Shown: in pieces, positions 1-6,694 of the stretch
Layout of the letters: each line of letters begins with the position of its first letter
Position numbering within the stretch: the stretch's first letter is position 1
Assembly (NCBI GenBank): GCA_002373815.1
Contig: DFKH01000120.1
Coordinates: 1-10,624, forward strand
Origin: Alphaproteobacteria bacterium UBA3650
GTDB lineage: Bacteria; Pseudomonadota; Alphaproteobacteria; CAAHEQ01; UBA3637
Reading direction: 5' to 3'
Length of the DNA stretch: 10,624 bases
Position numbers and translations under genes: made by a program
Notes under the pieces: generated by a model
Seen by the model: the letters and a program-made list of their open reading frames with translations, nothing else
What the model was told of the DNA's origin: nothing
Databases searched by the model: none

Positions 1-53
1 GCACCTGACTTTTAATCAGGTGGCCCTGGGTTCGAATCCCAGCACGCTCACCA
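1..53 (+). tRNA. tRNA-Lys (anticodon TTT), 5' end cut by window edge
   Basis: The anticodon stem pairs 4-8 with 16-20 around a seven-base loop at 9-15, whose centre (11-13) reads TTT, so it decodes Lys AAA/AAG. The T arm is 26-30 paired with 38-42 around the canonical loop TTCGAAT (31-37). The 3' acceptor strand is 43-49, the discriminator is A50 and an encoded CCA lies at 51-53. The 5' acceptor strand and most of the D arm lie outside the window. A terminator follows nine bases later, so it is probably the last gene of its transcript. Confidence 0.95.
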
Positions 54-61
54 TTTTGAAC

Positions 62-90
62 AAGTCGTCTGAAAAGGCGACTTTTTCTTT
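62..90 (+). terminator. Rho-independent terminator of tRNA-Lys
   Basis: An eight-pair stem (62-69 with 76-83, one G-T pair) closes a six-base loop and runs into a T-rich tract (82-90). The layout CCA, about nine bases, AGTCG...CGACTTTTTCTTTT is copied closely on the minus strand at 8022-8054 and 9801-9828, which matters for interpreting the accessory repeats. Confidence 0.85.
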
Positions 91-111
91 TATTTACAAG
101 CACTTATAAGA

Positions 112-182
112 GTTCGGTGGCAAGGGGCGTATTATGCCCCGCAGACAGGACGCCGGAGGCGATCCCGAACAAAGTGAGGGAT
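112..182 (+). repeat. GC-rich structured repeat, copy A
   Basis: This is a GC-rich island in AT-rich DNA. Arms GTTCGG (112-117) and CCGAAC (165-170) enclose two further hairpins, GGGGC/GCCCC (124-128, 136-140) and CGCC/GGCG (151-154, 158-161), giving a potential three-way junction. ATCCC/GGGAT (162-166, 178-182) could form an alternative pairing. A related copy lies on the minus strand at 9035-9073 and shares GTTCGGTG and GACGCCGRAGGCGATCCC. The rest of 183-385 is AT-rich, with one more small inverted repeat (AAATTG/CAATTT just downstream) and no gene I can support. Confidence 0.5.
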
Positions 183-385
183 AAATTGTGCGTTAGCCAA
201 TTTACAATCTTGAAAGGCAAAAAACAGCCATTTTTGCAAATTTACGAACTCTTGAAGCCAAAAATCCTTTGTTTTCAATACCTATCCTCTGGGAGTCTAA
301 AACATGTATCCCAGAAAATATGGCTTGATTTTAAAAAAAAATTATGCTTCAATAAGAGTTGTAAAATAATCTTAAAAGGAAATCA

Positions 386-910
386 ATGAAAGAGTTTTAT
401 GAAAACAAAACAAAAATAACATGGATGTATAGAACATTTATTGTTATTTTAATTGGATGTATTTTTTATTTATATTTTCATCCTCTTGATTTTAAAGTTT
501 GGATTTGTACTGTGTTCTTTGTATCTCAAGTTCTTGCCGCTAGGAAAATTCTAAATTCTACTAAACCTTATGCCGTGATTACCCCCGAATTTTTAAAAGT
601 TTCCAATAAAACAATTCCTTGGAAAGAAATCCGAACAATTACTATTCAAGCTCCAATTTCTTTAAAATTTAATACTAAGCTTATTATAAAATGCAAAACT
701 TCCGAATTACAGTTTGACTGGGGTGTTTTTACCGAAGATGAAAAAAATGCCTTTATCGAAGAAATCGAGAAATACAAATCAATCATATTTATCCGTTGTT
801 CAAAAAATTCTTTGAATAGTGGGTCTCCTAAAACTGGCTTTATAATATGGATTATTTTATTTATAGTCAGTGTGCTAACCCTGACTATAATTTATTCAAT
901 GAGCTCGTAA
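386..910 (+). CDS. Orphan membrane protein, three predicted helices, possible bacterial PH-like domain
   Basis: 174 residues; I do not recognise a named function. Hydrophobic stretches at about 16-32 and 34-50 look like two closely spaced membrane helices, and 151-170 like a third near the C-terminus. Between them lies a soluble segment of about 80 residues rich in beta-strand pattern, with 'ITPEFLKVSNKTIPWKEI' (65-82). That style is typical of small bacterial pleckstrin-homology-like membrane proteins (the STM3941-like layout), where a short strand motif precedes 'IPW.EI'. The family suggestion is recall, not a search. AAAAGGA five bases before the ATG is a good ribosome binding site. The gene is alone, with a strong terminator 25 bases downstream. 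Its position directly after a tRNA and a GC-rich repeat would suit acquired DNA. Confidence 0.7.
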   Translation: MKEFYENKTKITWMYRTFIVILIGCIFYLYFHPLDFKVWICTVFFVSQVLAARKILNSTKPYAVITPEFLKVSNKTIPWKEIRTITIQAPISLKFNTKLIIKCKTSELQFDWGVFTEDEKNAFIEEIEKYKSIIFIRCSKNSLNSGSPKTGFIIWIILFIVSVLTLTIIYSMSS

Positions 911-934
911 ATTGCGCATTCATTTTGAGCAGTT

Positions 935-962
935 AAAAAATCCCTTTTATCAGGGATTTTTT
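935..962. terminator. Bidirectional terminator between convergent transcripts
   Basis: AAAAAATCCC (935-944) pairs perfectly with GGGATTTTTT (953-962) around an eight-base loop. The A tract and T tract make it usable from both sides: it can end the membrane-protein transcript from the left and the nagZ-amidase-bor transcript from the right. Confidence 0.9.
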
Positions 963-1000
963 ATGGGCGAAAACAACGATGAATGAGTACACATTAAAAA

Positions 1001-1304
1001 TCAATTGCAATAAATAGAAAAGCTTTCGGGCGCATAAATGCCCATGGTAAAACTCCCCATCAAAGAATCATAAAGTGTCCAATGTGTTTCAATAGCATTG
1101 ATACCTCTACCATAGCATACTTTTTCCAAATCATAATCTGTTTTTTGCCTCATACCCCATAGGAAAAAAATGACTTTTCCCCTCATACTATGGTGAAACT
1201 CTGACACCTGGCTGTTGAGAAAGATTAAAGCGAATAATGTGATCACTCCCACAAGCAGATAGCATCAAAACAAGTCCAACACAAATTAAAAATTGTTGAA
1301 TCAT
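1001..1304 (-). pseudogene. bor: Bor-family lipoprotein, broken by a stop codon and a one-base slip
   Basis: From ATG at 1304 the first frame encodes a lipoprotein signal with lipobox LSAC (Cys18), then a short mature region that ends at TAG (1188-1190, codon 39). Ignoring that stop, the frame continues to '..KSHFF'. Removing one base of the seven-A run at 1164-1170 (T on the coding strand) joins it to 'LWGMRQKTDYDLEKVC' and on to '..GSFTMGIYAPESFSIYCN'. This matches the lambda Bor / Iss layout: HHFF, G.GQKK, a Cys, then LGF.T.GIYTP and a final YC. Corrected length would be 100 residues, against 97 for lambda Bor. Bor proteins are outer-membrane lipoproteins, some linked to serum resistance. 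The gene lies 24 bases after the amidase, with no clear ribosome binding site. Two separate lesions argue for decay rather than simple phase variation. Confidence 0.8.
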
Positions 1305-1328
1305 AATAAATCAGACACTGTTCAATAA

Positions 1329-2102
1329 TTAAACACGCGCTTTTTGTTTCAACACAGGCATAGATACGGTCAACTTTTTATTTTTTTCATAGACAGAAGC
1401 AACATTAGCCATGCATTGGTAAACCGTTGCATCAACCTCTGATGAGTTGGCAACAATATCATGTAAATTTTCTTCTATATGCATAATATCGTGATCAACA
1501 GCAACCAAATTCGGCATAAAGCGACGCTTAAAAGCATAAACTGCAGATTTTTCATCCGTTGCATCATACCCAATACGCTTCAATAATGTAGAAACTTTCG
1601 CGCGAGAGACCACCCTAGTCCCTGTCTTCGGATACAAACCAATTCCCTGTTCCGCAAGCTCAGCCCAAGGGAAACAAATCCCTGGATCTGCCTTTCTTGT
1701 CGGAGCAACATCACTATGCCCTACCACATTTTGTGGCAAAATATGATGCCGTTTCATAATGTCTTTTGCCAACCAAGCAAAAGCCTTTATCTGAGCCTCA
1801 GGATACTTTGTTTGTCCCAATGTCATATTTTGCAATTCAATACCAATAGAGGCTGCATTTAAACTTTCAACACCACCCCAATAACTTTTCCCCGCATGCC
1901 ATGCCGTTTTATCCTCTGACACTAACTGAATAATATTACCTTTGACATCAATGATATAATGAGGTCCCACGCCATTTTGGTTACACACCTCTATCATTTT
2001 GGGAACAGAAAGAGCAAAACTGTGTACAACCAAATATTGAATAGGACGTTTGGGATCCCTATCACAAAATTGTTTAAAATCTTTATATTGCTGAATTTTC
2101 AT
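1329..2102 (-). CDS. N-acetylmuramoyl-L-alanine amidase, AmpD/AmiD type
   Basis: 257 residues; Amidase_2 fold. It hydrolyses the bond between (anhydro)MurNAc and L-Ala of the peptide stem. Zinc ligands are visible as H27 (VVHSF), H129 and D139 (GHSDVAPTRKADPG). E89 (IGIELQN) and K137 match the catalytic Glu and Lys of AmpD. Residues about 163-198 ('LLKRIGYD....AVYAFKRRF') resemble a peptidoglycan-binding domain, making it longer than AmpD (about 187) and nearer AmiD. Unlike AmiD it has no signal peptide or lipobox, so it should act in the cytoplasm. I chose ATG 2102 because AAAGGA lies eight bases upstream. The same frame opens earlier with a TTG at 2165, overlapping nagZ's stop, but without better support. 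It follows nagZ by 59 bases, probably in one transcript. An exact ampD versus amiD symbol cannot be assigned. Confidence 0.92.
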   Translation of the reverse strand: MKIQQYKDFKQFCDRDPKRPIQYLVVHSFALSVPKMIEVCNQNGVGPHYIIDVKGNIIQLVSEDKTAWHAGKSYWGGVESLNAASIGIELQNMTLGQTKYPEAQIKAFAWLAKDIMKRHHILPQNVVGHSDVAPTRKADPGICFPWAELAEQGIGLYPKTGTRVVSRAKVSTLLKRIGYDATDEKSAVYAFKRRFMPNLVAVDHDIMHIEENLHDIVANSSEVDATVYQCMANVASVYEKNKKLTVSMPVLKQKARV

Positions 2103-2161
2103 AGTCTTTTTCCTTTCATGGCTCATAATATGAAAAAATATATCAGACAGATTCAGTATTG

Positions 2162-3229
2162 TCAACCATTTTTCATTTTATGCAAAATTTCCACAGCATC
2201 GTAATCTGTCATCAAAGATTTTGTTTTTTTCGCCAATTCTTCATAGCGACCACAAGCCATTTGGCGATCAAATTTTACTTGTTTTTGCTGAATAATGTGA
2301 CGAATCCGATCAAATCGTTCTATGGCCTGATCAGTTAAAGGACGAGCAGCCCGAATCACCTCTTTTAATTCATCTTCAATACCAAAGCAATAACAAATGG
2401 CATCACAACCTGCCTCTAAACTTGTTTGCACACGTTCTGTCAAACTACCGACTAAAGCCTTCATATCAATGGCATCAGAAATCAAAAAGCCCTTAAATCC
2501 AATTTTATCACGAATAATTGTCTGGATAGCTTTTTTTGATTGTGTTACCGGCTTATTATCAACTTCAGAAATCACAATATGCGCCGTCATCCCTGCTGGA
2601 GCATCTTGCCCTACAGCATGAAATGGATAAAAATCTTTGTCTAATTCTTTTAAACTTTGATGTAAAATGGGTAAATGTAAATGAGGATCCACCACTGCAC
2701 GTCCATGCCCTGGCAAGTGTTTAACACATGGACAAATGCCATATGCTTGATAAGCATCCAATAAAATCTGACCATACTTAGCCACTTTCTTTTCATCAGA
2801 TGAAAAAATACGACTTGCCAAAGCTGGTGTCGTATCAGGATAAGCCACATCCAATACAGGCGCATAATTCCAATTGACGCCTAATTCTCGTAAATCAGCA
2901 GCAATCAAGGCGCCATGCAAACGCGTAATTTCCTCAGCTTCTTTGCCCTTTAAAGAGCCCAAAGAATATTGTGATACATAAGGTGGCCATTTAGGAGGAG
3001 CAAAACGACAGACTCGCCCCCCTTCTTGATCCACTGCAATCAACACATCATTGCGTCCAATAACTTCTTTAATTGAACGAATCAAAGTCTTTACTTGTTT
3101 TTTATTTTTAACATTTCGTTTAAACAAAGTAATACCAATTGGATTTGATTTTTCCAACAAACGTTTTTCATTTTCTGTCAGCTCTAAACCAGACACAGAA
3201 AGCATGGCCGCAATCATAGGTTTTTCCAT
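2162..3229 (-). CDS. nagZ: Beta-N-acetylhexosaminidase NagZ (GH3)
   Basis: 355 residues, normal for NagZ. In the cytoplasm it removes the non-reducing GlcNAc from GlcNAc-anhydroMurNAc-peptides, a step of peptidoglycan recycling; in some species its product feeds beta-lactamase induction. Visible motifs: VDQEGGRV (66-73), KHLPGHG (170-176), the acid/base dyad in DPHLHLP (D181, H183) and the nucleophile region ISDAIDM with D252. Start chosen at ATG 3229: AGGAG sits five bases upstream and the protein then begins at the usual NagZ N-terminus; an upstream in-frame extension to 3304 is not NagZ-like and crosses the HU terminator. A small hairpin (CCTCT/AGAGG, 3239-3251) overlaps the ribosome binding site and might mask it. 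The amidase gene follows. Confidence 0.95.
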   Translation of the reverse strand: MEKPMIAAMLSVSGLELTENEKRLLEKSNPIGITLFKRNVKNKKQVKTLIRSIKEVIGRNDVLIAVDQEGGRVCRFAPPKWPPYVSQYSLGSLKGKEAEEITRLHGALIAADLRELGVNWNYAPVLDVAYPDTTPALASRIFSSDEKKVAKYGQILLDAYQAYGICPCVKHLPGHGRAVVDPHLHLPILHQSLKELDKDFYPFHAVGQDAPAGMTAHIVISEVDNKPVTQSKKAIQTIIRDKIGFKGFLISDAIDMKALVGSLTERVQTSLEAGCDAICYCFGIEDELKEVIRAARPLTDQAIERFDRIRHIIQQKQVKFDRQMACGRYEELAKKTKSLMTDYDAVEILHKMKNG

Positions 3230-3251
3230 CAAAACTCTCCTCTTACAGAGG

Positions 3252-3280
3252 ACAGTATCACAAAGTGTTATATTTTTCAA
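3252..3280 (-). promoter_or_regulatory. Predicted sigma70-type promoter of nagZ
   Basis: On the minus strand TTGAAA (3275-3280), a 17-base spacer and TACTGT (3252-3257) lie about 22 bases before the nagZ start. It begins right where the T tract of the HU terminator ends, which supports nagZ being expressed separately from HU. Confidence 0.6.
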
Positions 3281-3281
3281 T

Positions 3282-3318
3282 AAAAAAATCTCCACTGAAA
3301 CCATAGCTTCAATGGAGA
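3282..3318 (-). terminator. Rho-independent terminator of the HU gene
   Basis: On the minus strand an 11-pair stem (3308-3318 with 3289-3299, one G-T pair) is followed by seven T residues (3282-3288). It lies 21 bases after the HU stop codon. Confidence 0.9.
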
Positions 3319-3338
3319 CACAAAAGTTAGCTGTTAAA

Positions 3339-3608
3339 TTACACAGCGTCCTTCAAAGCTTTACCAGCTTTGACTTTCACAACCTTGCGAGCAGCAATCT
3401 TAATTGTCTTGCCTGTAGCAGGGTTACGGCCATTACGAGCAGCACGTTTTGCAACAGCAAATGTCACAAAACCTGTCAATTGCACTGTATCGCCTTTTTT
3501 AACACGTTCTGTCACAACAGCTTGAGCAGCGGCCACGACGGCAGCAGCAGCAGCTTTGGACACTTTTGCTTTTTTAGCAACAGCTTCAACAAATTCTGTT
3601 TTATTCAT
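3339..3608 (-). CDS. HU-family DNA-binding protein
   Basis: 89 residues, the standard size of HU/IHF-family proteins. HU binds DNA non-specifically as a dimer, bending and compacting the nucleoid. The N-terminal helices contain an Ala-rich run (residues 19-30). The GF.TF core (GFVTF) and the DNA-binding arm around 'ARNGRNPATGKTIKI' are intact, and the C-terminus 'GKALKDAV' is classic HU. The IHF subunits usually differ in the arm and C-terminus, so HU is preferred; alpha versus beta cannot be said. AAGGAG lies seven bases before the ATG. It has its own promoter and terminator and is therefore monocistronic. Confidence 0.97.
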   Translation of the reverse strand: MNKTEFVEAVAKKAKVSKAAAAAVVAAAQAVVTERVKKGDTVQLTGFVTFAVAKRAARNGRNPATGKTIKIAARKVVKVKAGKALKDAV

Positions 3609-3662
3609 TTTATTTCTCCTTATATCTTGTTAAACAACAGCCACTTTTGTGTCTGTAATGCC

Positions 3663-3692
3663 ATTCTATGCAGAATTAAAAAGGCTTGTCAA
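3663..3692 (-). promoter_or_regulatory. Predicted strong promoter of the HU gene
   Basis: On the minus strand TTGACA (3687-3692), an 18-base spacer and TAGAAT (3663-3668). Directly upstream is an A/T run with the 16-base perfect palindrome AAAAAATGCATTTTTT (3696-3711), placed where an UP element or a bending-protein site would lie. Confidence 0.7.
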
Positions 3693-3858
3693 TAAAAAAA
3701 ATGCATTTTTTATTAAAAAATCACACTTTTTTGCATTTTTTTCCAAAAAAGACCCCGATTTTACTGTTTTTTTAACAAAAATTCTGATGATTTTCCCCAA
3801 AAACACGATAAAAACACTCCATACGATTCGTTTTTTATACATCAAAGTACAATAAATA

Positions 3859-3887
3859 TTGACTTTTCTGTTATTTTTTTATATACT
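3859..3887 (+). promoter_or_regulatory. Predicted promoter of the acyl-ACP thioesterase gene
   Basis: TTGACT (3859-3864), a 17-base spacer and TATACT (3882-3887), 20 bases before the start codon. The 3693-3858 stretch between this and the HU promoter is A/T-rich homopolymer-like DNA with no gene. Confidence 0.7.
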
Positions 3888-3907
3888 CTTTTTAACAAAG
3901 GAAAAAC

Positions 3908-4651
3908 ATGCCAGCGTTTACAAAAGACTATCATGTGGCAGGATATGAATGTGATCAAGACAGCACTCTGTCTACCTCAACTATCTTTAATTGGTTGCAA
4001 GATTCTATGGATAAATTTAGCCGCGCCCACGACATTGGTTATGACCACTTAAAACAACAAGGTTTAACTTATATTTTACGTGGGTATGATGTTCTTATCA
4101 ACAATTTACCTCATTGGTCTGATGATGTTCAAATGGAAACGTCCTTACAAGATTCCTCCATGTGCTCTTTATTTTTCCGGCAAAATTTATACGCCAAACA
4201 TGATAAACGCTTATTGTTTTCTGGGACCAGCCAAGTTGCATTAATGGATTTTTTCAAAAAGAAGCCCGCACGAATTCAAGAACACCTACCCCTGTCAGCA
4301 TTAGATTCATTAAAAAGTCCCGTAATTATGCCAACTTTACAGGCCTTAGCGCGTGTCGATACTGTTCGCACACAAGAAATTCCCTATGATCACATTGATT
4401 TTAATCAACATGTCAACAATACCAATTATGTTTTGTATGCTCAACGAGCAATTGATCCTTTGTTTCTAAAGAAAGCACGTTTAAAACGTATTCAAATTGC
4501 ATATAAAAAAGCAGCCCAATTAGGGGATAGATTAAAGGTGGAAACACAAATTGCTCCCGGTTTTACAGACCACCAAATTTCATCTCAAACTCAACCCAAT
4601 CAACAATTTGCACGCGTACGATTGGCTTGGGTCCCCAAAACAGATCGCTGA
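3908..4651 (+). CDS. Acyl-ACP thioesterase (double hotdog, FatA/FatB-like)
   Basis: 247 residues, the usual size of the bacterial acyl-ACP thioesterase family (PF01643 type). It would hydrolyse acyl-ACP to free fatty acid and ACP in the cytoplasm. Two hotdog repeats are apparent: an N-terminal one with 'STIFNWLQDSMDKFS' in its helix, and a C-terminal one starting near 155. The family signature 'DHIDFNQHVNNTNYV' carries the conserved Asp, Asn and His of the active site. AAAGGA lies five bases before the ATG, with a good promoter upstream. The TGA stop abuts the stop of the convergent lipoprotein gene with no space and no hairpin between them. The gene is apparently monocistronic, so context does not reveal whether it serves lipid turnover or fatty-acid release. 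Confidence 0.9.
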   Translation: MPAFTKDYHVAGYECDQDSTLSTSTIFNWLQDSMDKFSRAHDIGYDHLKQQGLTYILRGYDVLINNLPHWSDDVQMETSLQDSSMCSLFFRQNLYAKHDKRLLFSGTSQVALMDFFKKKPARIQEHLPLSALDSLKSPVIMPTLQALARVDTVRTQEIPYDHIDFNQHVNNTNYVLYAQRAIDPLFLKKARLKRIQIAYKKAAQLGDRLKVETQIAPGFTDHQISSQTQPNQQFARVRLAWVPKTDR

Positions 4652-5392
4652 TTATTGATATATATATTGATAAATACTTTCAAAACCAGCGTTATGTGAG
4701 GCTCCTGACACAATATATGCGGTATTTAAAGGTGCATATTGTTGAATCAATACTGCTGGCACCACCCTATCCTTTTCACCAGCAAAATGAATTTGAGCTA
4801 CATTCGGGATTGAGCGCATCTCTAACGAATCGAGCAAAGGACGAACCTTGTGGTAATTTGTCCATGCAGTGTGATTCAATACACCTGCGATAGTGATCCA
4901 TTTTTGCACATTTAAATTTGTGTTTCGTCCAATCATCAATCCTGAAATCATAGCGCCGCCAGAATATCCAATCAAAACAACAGGCCTATTTGAAGCTATT
5001 TGCTCAACTGCTTCACTCATTGAATCCACAACTGCTTTTGAGAAACGCCCAGTTGTCCATGCAAAACTGGAATAAGAACATTGTTCATCCTCTACATACT
5101 GACAGGGGCGTGCTAAATAAACAACATTCGGATTAGGATCATTAAACGCCAAATCACGCATAAATCGCCCTTTAGGCGTTGGATTAGACGTTGGCTGTCC
5201 TGCATGATTAAAAGCATATCCATCTCCCTCAATATAAATACGAACAGGCGCATTGACATCCGTTACTTTTTGCCACGAAGCCAATAAATAGGGCTTTGTA
5301 GTAATTTCACGATACGTAAAACCATAAGGCGTTTCTACTTTGGTCGCACAAGCCGTCAACAACAAAAAAAGAAGTCCAAATAATTTTTTCAT
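4652..5392 (-). CDS. Lipoprotein with alpha/beta-hydrolase fold (putative serine esterase)
   Basis: 246 residues. Lys-Lys start, hydrophobic run and lipobox LLTAC (Cys15) give a type II signal, so the protein is probably membrane-anchored in the periplasm. The remainder looks like an alpha/beta hydrolase: nucleophile elbow GYSGG with Ser144, acid D208 in 'FAGEKDRVVP' and His233 in 'GASHNAGF', in the right order and spacing. 'YIEGDGYAF' (53-61) fits the oxyanion strand. Cys97 and Cys105 may form a disulphide. Substrate unknown; carboxylesterase or lipase-like activity is inference from the fold. The start is set by the signal peptide; the ribosome binding site is weak (CAGG region). It lies 22 bases after the barrel gene and so is probably co-transcribed with it. 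Confidence 0.85.
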   Translation of the reverse strand: MKKLFGLLFLLLTACATKVETPYGFTYREITTKPYLLASWQKVTDVNAPVRIYIEGDGYAFNHAGQPTSNPTPKGRFMRDLAFNDPNPNVVYLARPCQYVEDEQCSYSSFAWTTGRFSKAVVDSMSEAVEQIASNRPVVLIGYSGGAMISGLMIGRNTNLNVQKWITIAGVLNHTAWTNYHKVRPLLDSLEMRSIPNVAQIHFAGEKDRVVPAVLIQQYAPLNTAYIVSGASHNAGFESIYQYIYQ

Positions 5393-5414
5393 TATATGCC
5401 TGAAATTTGCCGAA

Positions 5415-6263
5415 TCAGAAATTATACTTTACACTCAACATTCCTGTATGGCTTTTGAAATCTTTTCGATATACACCATGATAATCAACAGAAAAAGCCA
5501 ACTGACCAACACTCATTATAAGTCCAACCCCAGCTTCTCCGCCAAAACGATGCATACGGCGTCCTTGAAGTTGATAATATCCAATATCTGTGTTAATATT
5601 ACGAACTGTTTTATCGCTCACAAAATCATAAGTTGCAGCAACATTCGCACGCGGAATCCATTTTACTTTGTCAAAAGGAAATTCTTTTTCATAACGAAGT
5701 CCAGCCAAACCAGCCAACAAATCATTTCTATCCCGCTTGAACCTTTTCCCATTCATATGATATCCTTGACGATCAACAAAAGCATATCGTACACCAGCTT
5801 CTGGAACCACACCACAATCAAATTGATACCCCGTCTTTAAAGATAAATCATAAGAATTCGTATGATACTTCGATTTTACCTGAACATCACCTTCATTTTC
5901 ATAATGTCCATAGCTATATCGCACCATCCAATTCGCATACCACGCATTTGGCTGATAACGTCCATATAAAAATGCTTGATGAGAGTCAATATCCGAATCT
6001 TGTCCATGTTTTTCATCAACAGAGGTATCTGCATAGCCATATCCAATCCCGACAGTCATCGCATTGCTTAATTTCAACCCTGCACCAACCATAACACCCT
6101 TTGTATTCGATTTAAATCCTAACCTAGATCCAGTCGTTCCATGTCGAGCGTGATTATACACACCTTTTACAAAAAGTTCAGGAACCCCCAAACTACCAGC
6201 ACGCACAGGCGCCACAGTTGCCAATACAGACAATAATATAGATGGAACAATAATGTATTTCAT
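5415..6263 (-). CDS. Outer-membrane beta-barrel protein, autotransporter beta-domain-like, without passenger
   Basis: 282 residues. A signal peptide (about 1-22, cleavage after VRA) is followed by alternating amphipathic strands rich in Gly and aromatics ('VGIGYGYAD', 'WMVRYSYGHYE', 'LAFSVDYHGVYRK') and a C-terminal 'LSVKYNF' ending in Phe, the signature for BAM-dependent insertion. Length and strand layout match an autotransporter C-terminal barrel of roughly 260-280 residues, but almost nothing precedes it, so it is a barrel alone: a stand-alone outer-membrane protein or a relic of a larger adhesin. ATG 6263 is preferred, as AAAGG lies eight bases upstream; an in-frame GTG at 6272 adds three residues. 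The lipoprotein hydrolase gene follows. Confidence 0.85.
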   Translation of the reverse strand: MKYIIVPSILLSVLATVAPVRAGSLGVPELFVKGVYNHARHGTTGSRLGFKSNTKGVMVGAGLKLSNAMTVGIGYGYADTSVDEKHGQDSDIDSHQAFLYGRYQPNAWYANWMVRYSYGHYENEGDVQVKSKYHTNSYDLSLKTGYQFDCGVVPEAGVRYAFVDRQGYHMNGKRFKRDRNDLLAGLAGLRYEKEFPFDKVKWIPRANVAATYDFVSDKTVRNINTDIGYYQLQGRRMHRFGGEAGVGLIMSVGQLAFSVDYHGVYRKDFKSHTGMLSVKYNF

Positions 6264-6284
6264 GCTTTTCACCTTTCTAGTTAA

Positions 6285-6313
6285 ACTTTAAATTTAGATA
6301 TTGCAAAAGTCAA
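6285..6313 (-). promoter_or_regulatory. Possible promoter of the barrel-lipoprotein pair
   Basis: On the minus strand TTGACT (6308-6313), 17 bases, then TAAAGT (6285-6290), about 22 bases before ATG 6263. The -10 box is imperfect. Confidence 0.4.
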
Positions 6314-6330
6314 GCATTAAAGTGATTAAA

Positions 6331-6597
6331 CTATTTTTTCTTCTTATAACGGATAATCATATATAAAACAATACCAGCAAAAATCAAAGAAATAGCGTTA
6401 AATACAACCATTTGAATCGACTTTAAATAAAAACCATACAGAACCCATGAAATAATCCCCGTACAGTAAATAATATAGCTAACCAAAGACAACCCACTCA
6501 CATCCTTGTCCTTGATTGTTTTTAATGTTTGCGGCAAAAAGGCCACAGCCACACACACGCCTGCTAAATATCCCAAAAATTCACCCAATATTGTCAT
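6331..6597 (-). CDS. SemiSWEET-type sugar transporter (PQ-loop, three helices)
   Basis: 88 residues, the size of bacterial SemiSWEETs, which dimerise to move mono- or disaccharides across the inner membrane without coupling. Three hydrophobic helices are visible: about 5-23, 38-57 and 64-84. The PQ motif is 'FLPQTLKTIK' (P22, Q23) in helix 1. W51 in 'SWVLYGFY' and N67 in 'VFNAIS' match the pocket Trp and Asn of the family. A basic tail 'RYKKKK' should lie in the cytoplasm. A perfect AGGAGG stands six bases before the ATG. The barrel gene lies 67 bases downstream on the same strand and has its own possible promoter, so linkage is uncertain. Substrate cannot be told from sequence. Confidence 0.92.
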   Translation of the reverse strand: MTILGEFLGYLAGVCVAVAFLPQTLKTIKDKDVSGLSLVSYIIYCTGIISWVLYGFYLKSIQMVVFNAISLIFAGIVLYMIIRYKKKK

Positions 6598-6617
6598 ATT
6601 TCCTCCTAACTAGTGCC

Positions 6618-6646
6618 ACAATACCACACAACCACACCAAATACAA
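6618..6646 (-). promoter_or_regulatory. Predicted promoter of the SemiSWEET gene
   Basis: On the minus strand TTGTAT (6641-6646), a 17-base spacer and TATTGT (6618-6623), about 20 bases before the start codon. Confidence 0.5.
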
Positions 6647-6658
6647 CTAAATTTTAAA

Positions 6659-6687
6659 TTGACAGCTTCTTTTCCATATGATAGCGT
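6659..6687 (+). promoter_or_regulatory. Possible promoter of the Gfo/Idh/MocA gene
   Basis: TTGACA (6659-6664), 17 bases, then TAGCGT (6682-6687). A better -10 (TATGAT, 6677-6682) has the wrong spacing from this -35. Transcription from this promoter would begin close to the ATG at 6695, which bears on the start choice of the gene. Confidence 0.35.
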
Positions 6688-6694
6688 GATAGGT

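Noticed and set aside
117..389. A 90-codon open frame on the plus strand overlapping the start of the membrane-protein gene by four bases
   Set aside because: It starts at a GTG inside the GC-rich structured repeat, has no ribosome binding site, changes composition halfway and resembles no protein I know. Its ATGA overlap with the next gene is the only point in its favour.
3051..3695. A 214-codon plus-strand open frame across the nagZ start and the HU gene
   Set aside because: It is the antisense of two certain genes and of a terminator, with Ser/Phe/Cys-rich low-complexity translation.
4627..4893. A plus-strand frame following the thioesterase
   Set aside because: It lies antisense to the lipoprotein hydrolase, whose signal peptide and catalytic motifs are clear.
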